A DNA stretch of 39,174 nt, from contig JAJVIN010000059.1 of assembly GCA_022071945.1 (NCBI GenBank), forward strand, positions 1-39,174, read 5' to 3'. Under the pieces are notes generated by a model, which saw only the letters and a program-made list of their open reading frames with translations, was not told where the DNA came from and searched no databases. Made by a program: the position numbers and the translations under genes. Shown here one piece after another: positions 23,867-32,941 of the stretch (positions within the stretch are counted from its first letter, which is position 1; each line of letters starts with the position of its first letter). Source of the stretch: Thermoanaerobaculia bacterium (GTDB lineage Bacteria; Acidobacteriota; Thermoanaerobaculia; UBA5066).

Positions 23867-25720
23867 TCAGGGAGGGTTCACGGGCTTTCGAGGGTGCACC
23901 GTGGGTTTGGGGGCCGGTTCCGGCACGAGCTCGAGCACGTCTACCTGATCAATCGTGGCGATCTTTCTGAGCTGCCTCTTCAGGGCCACGATGAGGGGGA
24001 CCTTGGCGGGCTCGGGGGCGAACGGAATCATCGAAATCGCGGTGCCGCCTCCGAAGCCCGGAGTGACGAGGATGTACCGGATCCCTTCCTGCCGTAAACG
24101 AGAGAGGAGCTCTCCGGCGGAGGAGGACTCCCGTGCCCAGGAGGTCAGAGGGGACTCATTTATGAAGCCCTCGCACAGCCAGGGGCGATCGAAGTAGACG
24201 GGTCCCGGGAAGTCGCTCGCGAGGACCTTCCCCGGAGGAAGGGAGTTGACGAAGACCGCGGCGCGGTAGCCGGGGACGACGGCGGCAAGGACCTCGGATC
24301 TCGACATCTCGCCTCTGAAGTAGCGGAGGGCCTGAAAGGACCGGGCGTTTCTTTCCCAGGCCCAGAGTGCGCCTGGCAAGACGAGGGGCAGGATGAGCCA
24401 GACGCCGCGGCCTCGCATCAGCGGACTGATGACGCGAGCCCCGATGAAAGAGAGCGCGAAGAATCCGGGGAGCAAGTAGCGTCCCGGGGGGCTCGCGAGG
24501 GAGGCATGCAGGAGAGATGGGAGGGCGAAAGCGGCGGCCAGCCGGATCGACGGCATGCGCAGGGCAAGGGGGAGCAGACAGACAGCCGCCAGATGGTGGA
24601 TGCCGGCGCACTCGTCGATGTCGCCGTCCTCCCGGGGTTGCCAGACGATTCCGAGAAAGCCTGAGCGATGCTGGTTGAACTCGGCGAGGAACGTGAAGAG
24701 TCCGGCCGAGAATCCAGGCGTGGGCCGCCCCAGGGCCCGGTATCCGAGCGGGTAGAAGGGATCGTTGAAATAGAGCGTGTTCCGGATCGCGAACGGAGCG
24801 AGAACCGCTGCCGCAAAGCCCGCCGTCAGGAGGAGAGTGCGGGCCTTTTCCCCGCGGCGCGCGACCCAGATCGCGGCGAGTCCGAGCGCGGCCGCCGGGG
24901 GCCCGACCGTCAGCTTGGTGGAGATCGCGGCTCCGAGAGACACCCCGGTCAGCGCCGGGTGACCCCGGTGCTGGATCTGGAGGAACGCCGTGGCGGCGAA
25001 AAAGACCACGATCTGGTCGATGAAACCGGCGGACGCCACGATGGGGGTCAGGGGTGTTGCCCAGAACAGGATGGGGCCCGCGAGAGCCGCTGTTCTGAGA
25101 GCGCGCCCCCTGTGCAGGGCGATCGCCAGGACGCCCGTTGCGGCCAGGAGAAACCCGGCGTGAAGGAATTTGGCCGTGTCCTCGGATCCAACGGCGAGGG
25201 CCATGAGGTAAAGGGCGTTCCCGAGCTGGGGATACGAGCCCGTCACATCCCACGTATAGGGGAAGATCCGTCCCGTCATCAGGAAGAGCTTCGGCTGCGC
25301 CACGTGGTAGCGGATCCCGTCGTTGTCCAGGAGCGGAAGACAGAGCTGAAGGAGGATGGAGCCCCCCACCACCAGGAAGGCCACGCTGAGGGCGAGGGAC
25401 GAACGGAGAAGTCTCATGAGCCGGCCCGCGAAACCACGGAGCGCACCGAGCCATGGGCGGAAACCTCTCGTGGAAAAGGCCAGAAGACCGAGCCAGAGAA
25501 TGGGCAGGACCCGCGTTCCCAACGTGTGACCCGTGATCCACGTCAGCCAGCCTGCCAGTGCGGACCCGCAAGCCAGGAAGACGGGGAACGCGACGACGCC
25601 CTTTTTCGGCCTGTGGACCCGGGGAATGCAGGCCGCGCCCAGGAGGGAGAACAGCGCCAGCAACAGCGCCGCGATCAGCGCGTTCTTCGCTGCCGCCAGA
25701 AGGACGAGAAGCGTTCCCAC
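23867..25720 (-). CDS. GT39/ArnT-like integral membrane glycosyltransferase (putative)
   Basis: 617 residues from the GTG at 25720. About 12 hydrophobic helices occupy residues 1-480, followed by a ~130-residue extracytoplasmic C-terminal domain and a Pro-rich tail. An acidic first loop (CLPLLDNDGIRYHVAQPKLF) and the following TGRIFPY/YPQLGN segments resemble PMT/ArnT (GT-C fold) enzymes, which use polyprenyl-phosphate sugars and carry Asp/Glu in that loop. The frame extends upstream without an ATG until 25852, overlapping the divergent gene, so the GTG is preferred; the start remains uncertain. It diverges from the DprE1-DprE2-GT2 operon, which would make the kind of lipid-linked sugar such an enzyme uses. 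The acceptor is unknown. Confidence 0.7.
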   Translation of the reverse strand: MGTLLVLLAAAKNALIAALLLALFSLLGAACIPRVHRPKKGVVAFPVFLACGSALAGWLTWITGHTLGTRVLPILWLGLLAFSTRGFRPWLGALRGFAGRLMRLLRSSLALSVAFLVVGGSILLQLCLPLLDNDGIRYHVAQPKLFLMTGRIFPYTWDVTGSYPQLGNALYLMALAVGSEDTAKFLHAGFLLAATGVLAIALHRGRALRTAALAGPILFWATPLTPIVASAGFIDQIVVFFAATAFLQIQHRGHPALTGVSLGAAISTKLTVGPPAAALGLAAIWVARRGEKARTLLLTAGFAAAVLAPFAIRNTLYFNDPFYPLGYRALGRPTPGFSAGLFTFLAEFNQHRSGFLGIVWQPREDGDIDECAGIHHLAAVCLLPLALRMPSIRLAAAFALPSLLHASLASPPGRYLLPGFFALSFIGARVISPLMRGRGVWLILPLVLPGALWAWERNARSFQALRYFRGEMSRSEVLAAVVPGYRAAVFVNSLPPGKVLASDFPGPVYFDRPWLCEGFINESPLTSWARESSSAGELLSRLRQEGIRYILVTPGFGGGTAISMIPFAPEPAKVPLIVALKRQLRKIATIDQVDVLELVPEPAPKPTVHPRKPVNPP

Positions 25721-25821
25721 TCGGGCGTGCAGTATAGGTGCTGTCCGAGGTTCACCCGCCTTCTGTGCCGAAGCCGCTCCGGGGCGCTCGCGGTGCGGGC
25801 CCTGAGTGAGAATACGAACCG
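25721..25821. promoter_or_regulatory. Divergent promoter region of the polyprenyl-sugar cassette
   Basis: A 101-bp gap between the divergent membrane glycosyltransferase and DprE1-like genes, which must carry both promoters. No convincing -35/-10 hexamers or repeats stand out to the eye. Confidence 0.3.
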
Positions 25822-27195
25822 ATGACGGGAGGCAAAAACTCTCCCACCCCACCGGTCGCCGAGAAGAGGATCGTCAGCTTCGATGGCGGATCCGCCTCGG
25901 AGGCGCGGGTGGTGAGACCCGACCGTTACCGGGAGATCCGGATGCCCGCGAGTCTCGGACCCAGAATCTGTCTCGGGGCTGGCTACTCGTACGCCCCTCT
26001 CGGATTCGGCTCTGGGGGATGGACGGTCGACACCTCGCGCTTCAACCGGCTCCTCGGCTTCGATTCGAGGACGGGAGACGTCGAATGCGAGGCCGGGACG
26101 ACCCTCGGGGCCCTCCATCGCTTTCTGGCTCCCCGGGGGTTCTTCCTCGCCATCCAGCCCGGCTATCCCGGAATCACGATCGGGGGCTGCGTTGCCGCCG
26201 ATGTCCACGGAAAGAACCAGTTCCGAGACGGGAACTTCCGTTCCCAGGTGGTCTCCCTGAGGCTCTTTCATCCCCGGCACGGTGATATCGACCTGTCGCT
26301 CTCTCGCGAGCCCGCTGTCTTCGAACTGACCTGCGGGGGTCTCGGCCTGACGGGAACCATACTGACGGTCAGGCTGAAGGCGGTTCGGCTGCCGGCGGCC
26401 TCGGTCTGGATGGTGCGGCAACCCCTTGCTTCTTTCGACGGAGTCCTGGACGCCCTCACCGAGATCGCTCCGGCCTCTGATTTCCTCTACACGTGGCACG
26501 ACTTCACGCGCAACGGACCGGCCTTCGGGAAGGGATTCGTGGTCCGGGGATCTTTTGCGTCCGGGGAAGAGGACCTCGCGAGCTCCAGCGGGGGAGGACC
26601 ATGTGAATCCGAGGCCATGGCCTTGCCTTTTCGCCGGGGGCGGTTCTTTCCACCCCTTCTCAACCGGCACACCGCGAAGCCCTTCAACTCTCTTTACGGT
26701 CTCCTCCAGAGGATTGGGCCTCGCAGGAGGCGAGTCTCCATCTTCGACTTCCTGTTCCCGGTGGCGCGCAAGATGTTCTATTTCGATCTCTTCGGCGAAA
26801 GCGGCTTTCACGAGGTGCAGTGGATCGTTCCGAGAGGGGCTGTCCCGGCGCTTTCGCGAGAGCTTGCCCGTCTCCTGCGCCGGTTCCAGACTCGGCCGAC
26901 GCTGGCGTCTTGCAAGATCTTCGAGGGCACACCGGCCCTTCTGAGGTTCGATGGGAGCGGACTGTGTCTCGCCTTGGACTTCCCGCGGGGGTCGGATTCG
27001 GAAGCCCTCCTGGCGGCGCTGGACGGTCTGGGAAGGGACTTGGGCGTCATCCCGAATGTCGCGAAGGACTCGAGGCTCCCGGCCGCAGCCGCCCGGGCCG
27101 GCCTGCCGGGTTTCTCGGACTTCCGAACTCGTCTCCTCGGATGGGACCCAGACCGGCTTTACCGGTCGGAGACGTCGGAGCGCCTCGGACTGTGA
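25822..27195 (+). CDS. DprE1-like FAD-dependent oxidoreductase
   Basis: 457 residues. The N-terminal FAD_binding_4 (VAO/PCMH) fold has GAGYSYAPLGFG near residue 53, GTTLGALHRFL near 92, the PGYPGITIGGCVAADVHGKN stretch near 113-132 and CGGLGLTGTI near 170. The C-terminal substrate domain has FHEVQWIVPRGAV and the late AKDSR and WDPDRLY motifs. The HGKN, GLTG, AKDSR and DP-R sequences match mycobacterial DprE1, which oxidises decaprenylphosphoryl-ribose at C2. With the next gene it would form a polyprenyl-phosphate-sugar 2-epimerase. The sugar here may differ from ribose. A 4-base overlap couples it to the DprE2-like gene. Confidence 0.85.
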   Translation: MTGGKNSPTPPVAEKRIVSFDGGSASEARVVRPDRYREIRMPASLGPRICLGAGYSYAPLGFGSGGWTVDTSRFNRLLGFDSRTGDVECEAGTTLGALHRFLAPRGFFLAIQPGYPGITIGGCVAADVHGKNQFRDGNFRSQVVSLRLFHPRHGDIDLSLSREPAVFELTCGGLGLTGTILTVRLKAVRLPAASVWMVRQPLASFDGVLDALTEIAPASDFLYTWHDFTRNGPAFGKGFVVRGSFASGEEDLASSSGGGPCESEAMALPFRRGRFFPPLLNRHTAKPFNSLYGLLQRIGPRRRRVSIFDFLFPVARKMFYFDLFGESGFHEVQWIVPRGAVPALSRELARLLRRFQTRPTLASCKIFEGTPALLRFDGSGLCLALDFPRGSDSEALLAALDGLGRDLGVIPNVAKDSRLPAAAARAGLPGFSDFRTRLLGWDPDRLYRSETSERLGL

Positions 27196-27926
27196 CGTGG
27201 ATCGTCGTGGGCGCCTCCGCGGGGGTCGGCAGAGAAATCGCCGGGCAACTGGCGAGCCTCGGCCGCTCGCTGCTTCTCGTCGCTCGCGGACGGGAGGATC
27301 TCGAGGCCGTGGCTCTCGATCTCGGGTTGAGATTCGGAGGGGAGGTCCGGACCGTGGAGGCGGACGCCACGAGACCCGAGAGCTTTGCAGGAGCGGTCCT
27401 CGCCGCCGTGCGACCAGACGAGAGGATCGAGGGCCTCCTGTTGCCGCTCGGCACGATCGACGAGGAGGATTCTCCAGAGCTGCCGAGGGAAAGAGCCGAG
27501 AGCCTCGTGAACGTGAATTTCCTCTCCCCGGCAGCGTTGATCTCTTCGTTTCTTCCTCTCCTTCGCGGCCAGGAAGGGGCGTCGATCGTGGGTCTCGGCT
27601 CCATCGCCGACGCGCGAGGCCGGAGGCGGAACCTCCACTACGGGGCCGCCAAGCGAGCCCTCCGCTTCTTCTTCGAGGGGTTGCTGCACGCGGAGACGGG
27701 GCGGGGTCTGTGCGTTCAGTTCTGGGTGCTGGGGTACCACGACACCGGTCTCGCCTTCGGGAAGAAGCTCCCCCTGCCTCCCGAAAGCCCGGCCGCAACG
27801 GCCCGCAGGATCGTGAGGAATCTCGGGAAGCGCTCAGGGGTCTTTTACACGCCGCGTTACTGGCGTGCCGTGGCGGCGGTTCTGCGTGCCCTTCCTCTCG
27901 GTCTCTATCGTAAGCTCGACCTGTGA
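27192..27926 (+). CDS. DprE2-like short-chain dehydrogenase/reductase
   Basis: 244 residues from the GTG at 27192, overlapping the previous stop as GTGA. It is an SDR with NAD(P)-binding GASAGVGREIA near residue 8, an NVNF segment, and a catalytic Ser in GLGSIAD followed by Tyr-x3-Lys in HYGAAK. The C-terminal end (VFYTPRYWRAVAAVLRALPLGLYRKL) closely resembles the characteristic tail of DprE2, which reduces the 2-keto intermediate made by DprE1 to the arabino product. Position and coupling support this pairing. The coenzyme preference is not evident. Confidence 0.85.
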   Translation: MTWIVVGASAGVGREIAGQLASLGRSLLLVARGREDLEAVALDLGLRFGGEVRTVEADATRPESFAGAVLAAVRPDERIEGLLLPLGTIDEEDSPELPRERAESLVNVNFLSPAALISSFLPLLRGQEGASIVGLGSIADARGRRRNLHYGAAKRALRFFFEGLLHAETGRGLCVQFWVLGYHDTGLAFGKKLPLPPESPAATARRIVRNLGKRSGVFYTPRYWRAVAAVLRALPLGLYRKLDL

Positions 27927-28651
27927 TCCGGCCCGAGGAGCGCATCAGTCTGTTCTTCCCTGTCTACAGGGATGAGATGACGGTCTCGAGGGTCGCGAAC
28001 AAGGCGCTGCGAGTCCTTTCAGAGCTTGCGTCTGACTACGAAGTGATCATCGTGGATGACGGATCACCGGACCGGGCCGGAGAGATCGCCGATACCCTGG
28101 CGGGGGAGAACGTGCGTGTCCGGGTGATCCACCACGGCCAGAATCTCGGGTATGGGGCCGCCCTCAGGACGGGACTGAAGTCCGCCCGGCACGAGTGGAT
28201 CGCGTTCACGGATGGAGATGACGAGTACGAGGTCGAAGACCTCCGGAAGCTCTGGCGGCTGCGGGATCGCTACGACCTGATCATCACGTTTCGCTACGCG
28301 AAGCGGTACGGCAGCGCCCGGATCTTCATCTCCTGGGTCTACAACAGCCTTCTGCGAAGGGTGTTTCGAACGCGCTATCGCGACATCAGCTGTGGACTCC
28401 GGTTGATTCGCAAGGAAGTGGCGGACGAGCTCGATCTGATTTCCGTCAGCCCCTTCATCGGCGCCGAGATCGCCATCAAGACCATGCTGAAGGGGTTCCG
28501 TGTGGGAGAGGTGGGAATCCAGACCTTTCCCAGGGAGTTCGGGATGGGTTCCTCGACGTCGCCCAGGAACATCCTGGCCACCTTGCGCGACCTGAAGAAG
28601 GTGTACGGAGAGGTCTTCTCCCCGAGGTACGACAGGCCCATGAACCGGTGA
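27923..28651 (+). CDS. Family 2 glycosyltransferase (polyprenyl-phosphate type)
   Basis: 242 residues from the GTG at 27923, overlapping the DprE2-like stop by four bases. The GT-A motifs are SLFFPVYRDE at the start, IIVDDGSPDRA near 43, HGQNLGYGAALRTG and FTDGDDEYEVED (the DxD-type metal site). It lacks C-terminal membrane helices, unlike the GT2 at 8685-9890, and ends with an Arg/Lys-rich segment that may contact the membrane. Relatives include dolichol-phosphate mannosyltransferase-like enzymes that load a sugar on polyprenyl phosphate. Here it may make the substrate of DprE1/DprE2 or extend their product. Confidence 0.85.
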   Translation: MIRPEERISLFFPVYRDEMTVSRVANKALRVLSELASDYEVIIVDDGSPDRAGEIADTLAGENVRVRVIHHGQNLGYGAALRTGLKSARHEWIAFTDGDDEYEVEDLRKLWRLRDRYDLIITFRYAKRYGSARIFISWVYNSLLRRVFRTRYRDISCGLRLIRKEVADELDLISVSPFIGAEIAIKTMLKGFRVGEVGIQTFPREFGMGSSTSPRNILATLRDLKKVYGEVFSPRYDRPMNR

Positions 28652-28680
28652 AGACCTGAATTGCTGTTTCCCGGTCTTCA
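28649..28680. terminator. Bidirectional hairpin between convergent genes
   Basis: TGAAGACC (28649-28656) and GGTCTTCA (28673-28680) form a perfect 8-bp stem with a 16-base loop. The stem begins with the GT2 stop codon and lies four bases before the 3' end of the kinase gene. T-rich bases (TTTC) are in the loop, not after the stem. Confidence 0.5.
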
Positions 28681-28683
28681 GTT

Positions 28684-31323
28684 TCAGAAGGGAACACCCC
28701 GGACGTCTCCGATCCGCTCAGCGGTTTGAAGGAGTGTCTGGCGGAGCTCCTTCGACTGGGCCGGCGCCGGGCCCAACCAGCGCTCCTCGACCGGGTCGAA
28801 AAGCCGCCGGCCCTGGGAGGCGAGGACCTGGTCGCACTCGAAGAGGAGCTTCTTCGCTTCCCGCATGTCGCCTCTGTTTCGAGCGGTCTTGGAGGCCAGG
28901 AGAAGCTCGAGAGGGCGAAGGTAGGGGCGTGCGGTCACGCCTCCGTTCTCGGCGGCGGCTTTCAAGAAGGGTCCGGCCACGGCGGGGTCCCCGCGCTTGA
29001 GAGCGATGGCCGAAAGGAGCAGACGGAGCTCGGCCATTCCGGGGGCGTCCTTGCCCCCAGCCAGGAGGCGCTGGGACTCGAGGGCGGCGAGGTCCAGGCG
29101 CCGGGCCTCGGTGGGGTCGACGAGGGCGATCCAGGCACTCGCGCTCTCTCGAAATGAGGCGAGGGACCGGTCGTCACGCGGGACGGACTGAAGAAGGAAC
29201 TGGAAGTCCTTCGCGGCCTGGAGGCGGTCGCCCGAGGCGAACGCGATGATGCCGCGCTGCTGGACCACCTCGAAGTAGTAGCGTGTTTCGGCGGCGTAGA
29301 GGGCCTTTCGACCCGCGAGGGCGTACTCGGAAAAACGCCGGGCAAGGTCGGTGTCTCCGAGGTCGTAGGCTGTCCAGCCCAGCCACATGCTGTCGGTCAG
29401 GAGGCCGGGGTGCCTGGGAGAGACGGCCTTGATGGTTCGATCGGTCAGGCGAACGAACATCCGGGTGGAATCCGCGGTACGGCCCAGGTCCCTGAGGACT
29501 CTTCCGGCCAGGTAGTCGGTGAAGACCGCCTCGTAGTCGCCCTCGAGTCCCGCGCGGCGTGCGTACTCGTGGGTGTCCTCGATCTCGTTCTGGGCCACCC
29601 GGGCGTCGCCCCGGGCCATCGTGACCTCGATGAGGTCGTTCCGGATGGCGAGGCACGTCACGGGCTTGAGGCTGGCGTTCCCCGAACAGAGGGCAAGCTG
29701 GCGTTCCGCCAGCTGCCGGGCCCGCCCGAGATCCCGCTTGATCCGGTAGAGATCGACGAGCCTGCCCCGCGTCTCGACGAGAGTGGGATTCGTGTCGGGA
29801 ACCCGTCCCGAGAGGAGGGACTCGGCGCGTTCCAGCGCCTCCTGCGCGGCCTGGGTCCTCTCCAGAGACACGAGGCTCCGCCCGAATTGCTGGAGGAGCT
29901 GCGCTTCCATTTCGGGGTCCTTCGGAAACCGGCCCGCGAGAGACCTCGCCGCGGCCTCGAACAGGACGTCGACCCGGCGTGCGGGGTTGGGCGCCTGGTA
30001 AGGGTTGGCGCTCTGGACGACTCCCAGCAGGAAGTCGCGCGCCGCCACGGCGCGGTCTCTCTCCTCTCGGGCCAGCTGGGCCTGGCGCCGTGCGTAGTCA
30101 CGCTCGGACCTGAGGCCGAACGTGAAGAGGGCGCCCGAGAAAAGGAGCGTTGCGACGGCCGCCATGATGGCGATGGAGGTCACGAGGTGGCGCTGGACGA
30201 GCTTCTTGAGCCTGTAGACGGAACTGGGCGGACTTGCCTCGAGGGGCTCGTTTCCCTCGAGCCGTCTCAGGTCGGCGGCCAGGGCGGCGGGGGTCTGGTA
30301 CCGCCGCCCCGGCTCCTTCTCCAGGGCCCTGAGGACGATCCAGTCGAGCTCACCCTCGACAGCCTTTATCAGCGCACCGGGCGAGGTGCTTCGCATCTCC
30401 GCCAGAGAGTCAAGATTCGGGGCGTTCCTCAGCAACCGGCTGGGAGCGGGCGGCTCGTCCTCCCGGACGACTCTCTGGATCTCGCCCCAGCCGACCCGGC
30501 GGCCCCGGAAGACAAACGGAGGCTTTCCGGTCGTCAGCTCGTTGAGAACGACCCCGAGCGAGTAGACGTCGGCACGCGAGTCGACGTCCATTTCTGAGGT
30601 GCCCAGCTGTTCCGGACTGGCGTACTCGGGAGTGCCGATGATGGCGCCCGCCTGGGTGGCGTGCGTCGTGTCGAGGGCGCCCTCGGTGGCTTTCGCGATC
30701 CCGAAGTCGATGATCTTCGGTATGGGCCTCTCGCCGTCCTGGGTGACCAGGATGTTGGAGGGCTTCAGGTCCCGGTGAATGATCCCGCGCTGGTGGGCGT
30801 GCTGAACGGCGTGGCAGACCTCCTGGAGGAGCTGGAGCCGGTCTCTGAGCGAAAGCCTCAGCGCATCGCAGTATTCGTTGAGGGCCGTTCCCGGCACGTA
30901 CTCCATCACGAAGTATGGCCGCCCGTCTTCCGTCTGGCCCGCATCGAGGATCTGCGCGATGTTCGGGTGGCTCATCAGGGCCAGGGTCCGCCGCTCGGCT
31001 TCGAAGCGAGCGATGACCTCGCGAGAGTCCATGCCGAATCGGATGACCTTGATCGCCACGCGCCTCTTGATCGGGGCAGTCTGGTCGGCGAGGTAGACGG
31101 TGCCCATGCCGCCCTGGCCCAGCCTGTCGACGAGTCTGTAGGGGCCGATCGACTTCCTTCCCTCGCCGGGTGAGGGACCACCTGGAGGCGGCGTCAGGCG
31201 AGCACCAGGAGCTGAATCCTCTGGTTGGGCGTGCGCGAGAGTGGGCAGGGATGTGTCGCTTGCGGGCTCCTTTTGGAGCGCTTGCGCCAGAGTCCTGTCT
31301 CTATCCCTGTCCTTCTCCGTCAT
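28684..31323 (-). CDS. Transmembrane Ser/Thr protein kinase with a C-terminal TPR-like domain
   Basis: 879 residues. After a charged, Pro-rich 55-residue N-terminus comes a complete Hanks-type kinase domain (~60-340): GQGGMG glycine loop at 69-74, Lys92 in VAIKV, HRDLKPSN with catalytic Asp185, and DFG at 206-208. One membrane helix (~380-405, TSIAIMAAVATLLFSGALF) leads to a ~470-residue Ala/Leu/Arg-rich helical region resembling degenerate TPR units, probably extracytoplasmic. This layout (kinase-TM-helical repeats) is common in Acidobacteriota and relatives. Substrates are unknown. It is transcribed in the same direction as the outer-membrane gene, 178 bases downstream of it; that gap is GC-rich and may hold its promoter. 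Confidence 0.9.
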   Translation of the reverse strand: MTEKDRDRDRTLAQALQKEPASDTSLPTLAHAQPEDSAPGARLTPPPGGPSPGEGRKSIGPYRLVDRLGQGGMGTVYLADQTAPIKRRVAIKVIRFGMDSREVIARFEAERRTLALMSHPNIAQILDAGQTEDGRPYFVMEYVPGTALNEYCDALRLSLRDRLQLLQEVCHAVQHAHQRGIIHRDLKPSNILVTQDGERPIPKIIDFGIAKATEGALDTTHATQAGAIIGTPEYASPEQLGTSEMDVDSRADVYSLGVVLNELTTGKPPFVFRGRRVGWGEIQRVVREDEPPAPSRLLRNAPNLDSLAEMRSTSPGALIKAVEGELDWIVLRALEKEPGRRYQTPAALAADLRRLEGNEPLEASPPSSVYRLKKLVQRHLVTSIAIMAAVATLLFSGALFTFGLRSERDYARRQAQLAREERDRAVAARDFLLGVVQSANPYQAPNPARRVDVLFEAAARSLAGRFPKDPEMEAQLLQQFGRSLVSLERTQAAQEALERAESLLSGRVPDTNPTLVETRGRLVDLYRIKRDLGRARQLAERQLALCSGNASLKPVTCLAIRNDLIEVTMARGDARVAQNEIEDTHEYARRAGLEGDYEAVFTDYLAGRVLRDLGRTADSTRMFVRLTDRTIKAVSPRHPGLLTDSMWLGWTAYDLGDTDLARRFSEYALAGRKALYAAETRYYFEVVQQRGIIAFASGDRLQAAKDFQFLLQSVPRDDRSLASFRESASAWIALVDPTEARRLDLAALESQRLLAGGKDAPGMAELRLLLSAIALKRGDPAVAGPFLKAAAENGGVTARPYLRPLELLLASKTARNRGDMREAKKLLFECDQVLASQGRRLFDPVEERWLGPAPAQSKELRQTLLQTAERIGDVRGVPF

Positions 31324-31501
31324 GGGGTTCCACTGGTGCGTGCGAACGTGGCGCGATCATACGATCCGGGATTCCCGGCGGAGATGGATGGGCCGGGCCG
31401 GTGGCTCCGCGAGGGCCCTGTTCCTCACCCGGGTGCGGCCCGGGCGAGGCGCCATCCCCCCGAGACAGAGCCAGGCGGGACGGCGCGGAGAACGAGGAGC
31501 T

Positions 31502-32941
31502 TCAGAACCGCAGGAAGGCCGAGGCGACGAAGTTCCTCGCCTCGGTTCCCTGTTCGTAGGCGAGGTCGATCGAGAGGTTCCTCCCGATGTTGGCACCGAG
31601 GCCGGCGGAGAAACGGTGCTCCGGTTCGCCCCCCTCGAAGGCGATCTCGAGAGCCCGGGAGTAGGGCTGAGCATTCACCGGAACGGCCGAGTCGGGCAGG
31701 CGGTCGGAGTTCGCATCCGGGAAGAGGACGATCCTCGTGGCGTGCGCGGGGGTGTGGTAGTAGCCAGCCCTGAATGAGATGTTGAAGTTCCGCTTCACGA
31801 TCCACGTGTACTCGGCCCCGATCCGCGGGATCCACACGTCGTCCGATTCGCCCCGGGCGACCGCCTCGACCTCGTTGCCCGTCTGGTCGAGGCCGATCCA
31901 GGAGAAGGCGGGGACGAAGGCATCATTGAGCTGGGAGTACAAGACCCGCTGCATCTCCAGGGAGACGGCGAGCCGCTGGAGCGGCCAAATGGACGCGCCG
32001 AGCGAGAAGTCGTCGGGAACCTTGAAACGTCCGCAGGCGCTGCGGCCGTATGCGGACCCGTCGTTGCAGCTCAGGGTGGCGGCGGGTTCACCTGGCCGCA
32101 GAGTTCGGAGTGTGTACGAGACGTCAAAGCTGGGCGAGCGGCGGTACGAGGCTCCGAAAGCCAGACGGAGCGGCTCGTATGCCTCCCACTTCAGTCCCAC
32201 GACCGCTCCGGCCCGGGCCTTCGAGGTGACTTCCGTTTTGACCTCGCGAGTGAAGGGATCGTCGCTGCCCACGTAGTCATTCACCTTGATGGCGTAGCGA
32301 ACGCCTCCCGCCGCCCCGTCGAAGTCGAATCTCAGGGAGCTCAGGGTGATTCCGGCGCCGATGGAGAGCCGGCCGAGGGAGTAGCCGGCGGAGAGGCCGA
32401 CCAGCTCGTTTCTGACGTCGACGGCTCCCTGCTCGTCGATCGTCGTCCGGTAGCCATCCTCCAGGACATTGATCGACCGGTAGTTCCCGGCTGGCCGTCC
32501 GGTCGTGTCCAGGCGGTACCGCATGTTCACGGCGTAGTAGAGGGCCACTGAAAGCTCGGGTGTCAGGGGAGCAACGAACGAGGCGAACTCGAGGCCGCCG
32601 GTGCTGTCCGAGAACGGGAACGTTCCCTGTGCGACGAGCTTCTCCTGGTTGTTGCGAAAGTCGATGTCGCTCGTTCCGAGCTCGGGGGTGAAATGGAACG
32701 ACTTCGCCGACACGCCAGCCTGGAACTTGCGGATCTGGGTGATGCCGGCCGGGTTTGCGAGGGCGGCGGTGGCGTCGTCGGCGAGGGCCACGAACGCGCC
32801 TCCCATGGCGAGCGACTTGCCGCCGGGATTCACGAGATTCAGCTGGATCTTCGAGAGGATCTGGGACTCGAACTGCGCCCGGGCCTGCGGGGCGCAGAGT
32901 GAAAAGAGCAGCAGAAGTCCGGTTCGCCTCAGTCGCGTCAC
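31502..32941 (-). CDS. OmpP1/FadL-like outer-membrane beta-barrel protein
   Basis: 479 residues from the GTG at 32941, overlapping the stop of the upstream gene as GTGA. The signal peptide (LRRTGLLLLFSLCAPQARAQ) is followed by the FadL/OmpP1-type N-terminus: NPGGKSLAMGGAFVALADDATAALANPAGI. The rest is a run of amphipathic beta strands with alternating aromatic residues, and the chain ends in a terminal Phe after Leu-Arg, the C-terminal signal for outer-membrane insertion. FadL-family barrels let hydrophobic compounds enter. The tight coupling to the large secreted protein suggests that the two act together at the cell surface. Confidence 0.85.
   Translation of the reverse strand: MTRLRRTGLLLLFSLCAPQARAQFESQILSKIQLNLVNPGGKSLAMGGAFVALADDATAALANPAGITQIRKFQAGVSAKSFHFTPELGTSDIDFRNNQEKLVAQGTFPFSDSTGGLEFASFVAPLTPELSVALYYAVNMRYRLDTTGRPAGNYRSINVLEDGYRTTIDEQGAVDVRNELVGLSAGYSLGRLSIGAGITLSSLRFDFDGAAGGVRYAIKVNDYVGSDDPFTREVKTEVTSKARAGAVVGLKWEAYEPLRLAFGASYRRSPSFDVSYTLRTLRPGEPAATLSCNDGSAYGRSACGRFKVPDDFSLGASIWPLQRLAVSLEMQRVLYSQLNDAFVPAFSWIGLDQTGNEVEAVARGESDDVWIPRIGAEYTWIVKRNFNISFRAGYYHTPAHATRIVLFPDANSDRLPDSAVPVNAQPYSRALEIAFEGGEPEHRFSAGLGANIGRNLSIDLAYEQGTEARNFVASAFLRF

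Noticed and set aside
25675-27945. 756-codon frame antisense to the DprE1/DprE2-like genes
   Set aside because: Arg/Pro/Ser-rich shadow without motifs; both genes on the plus strand are well supported.
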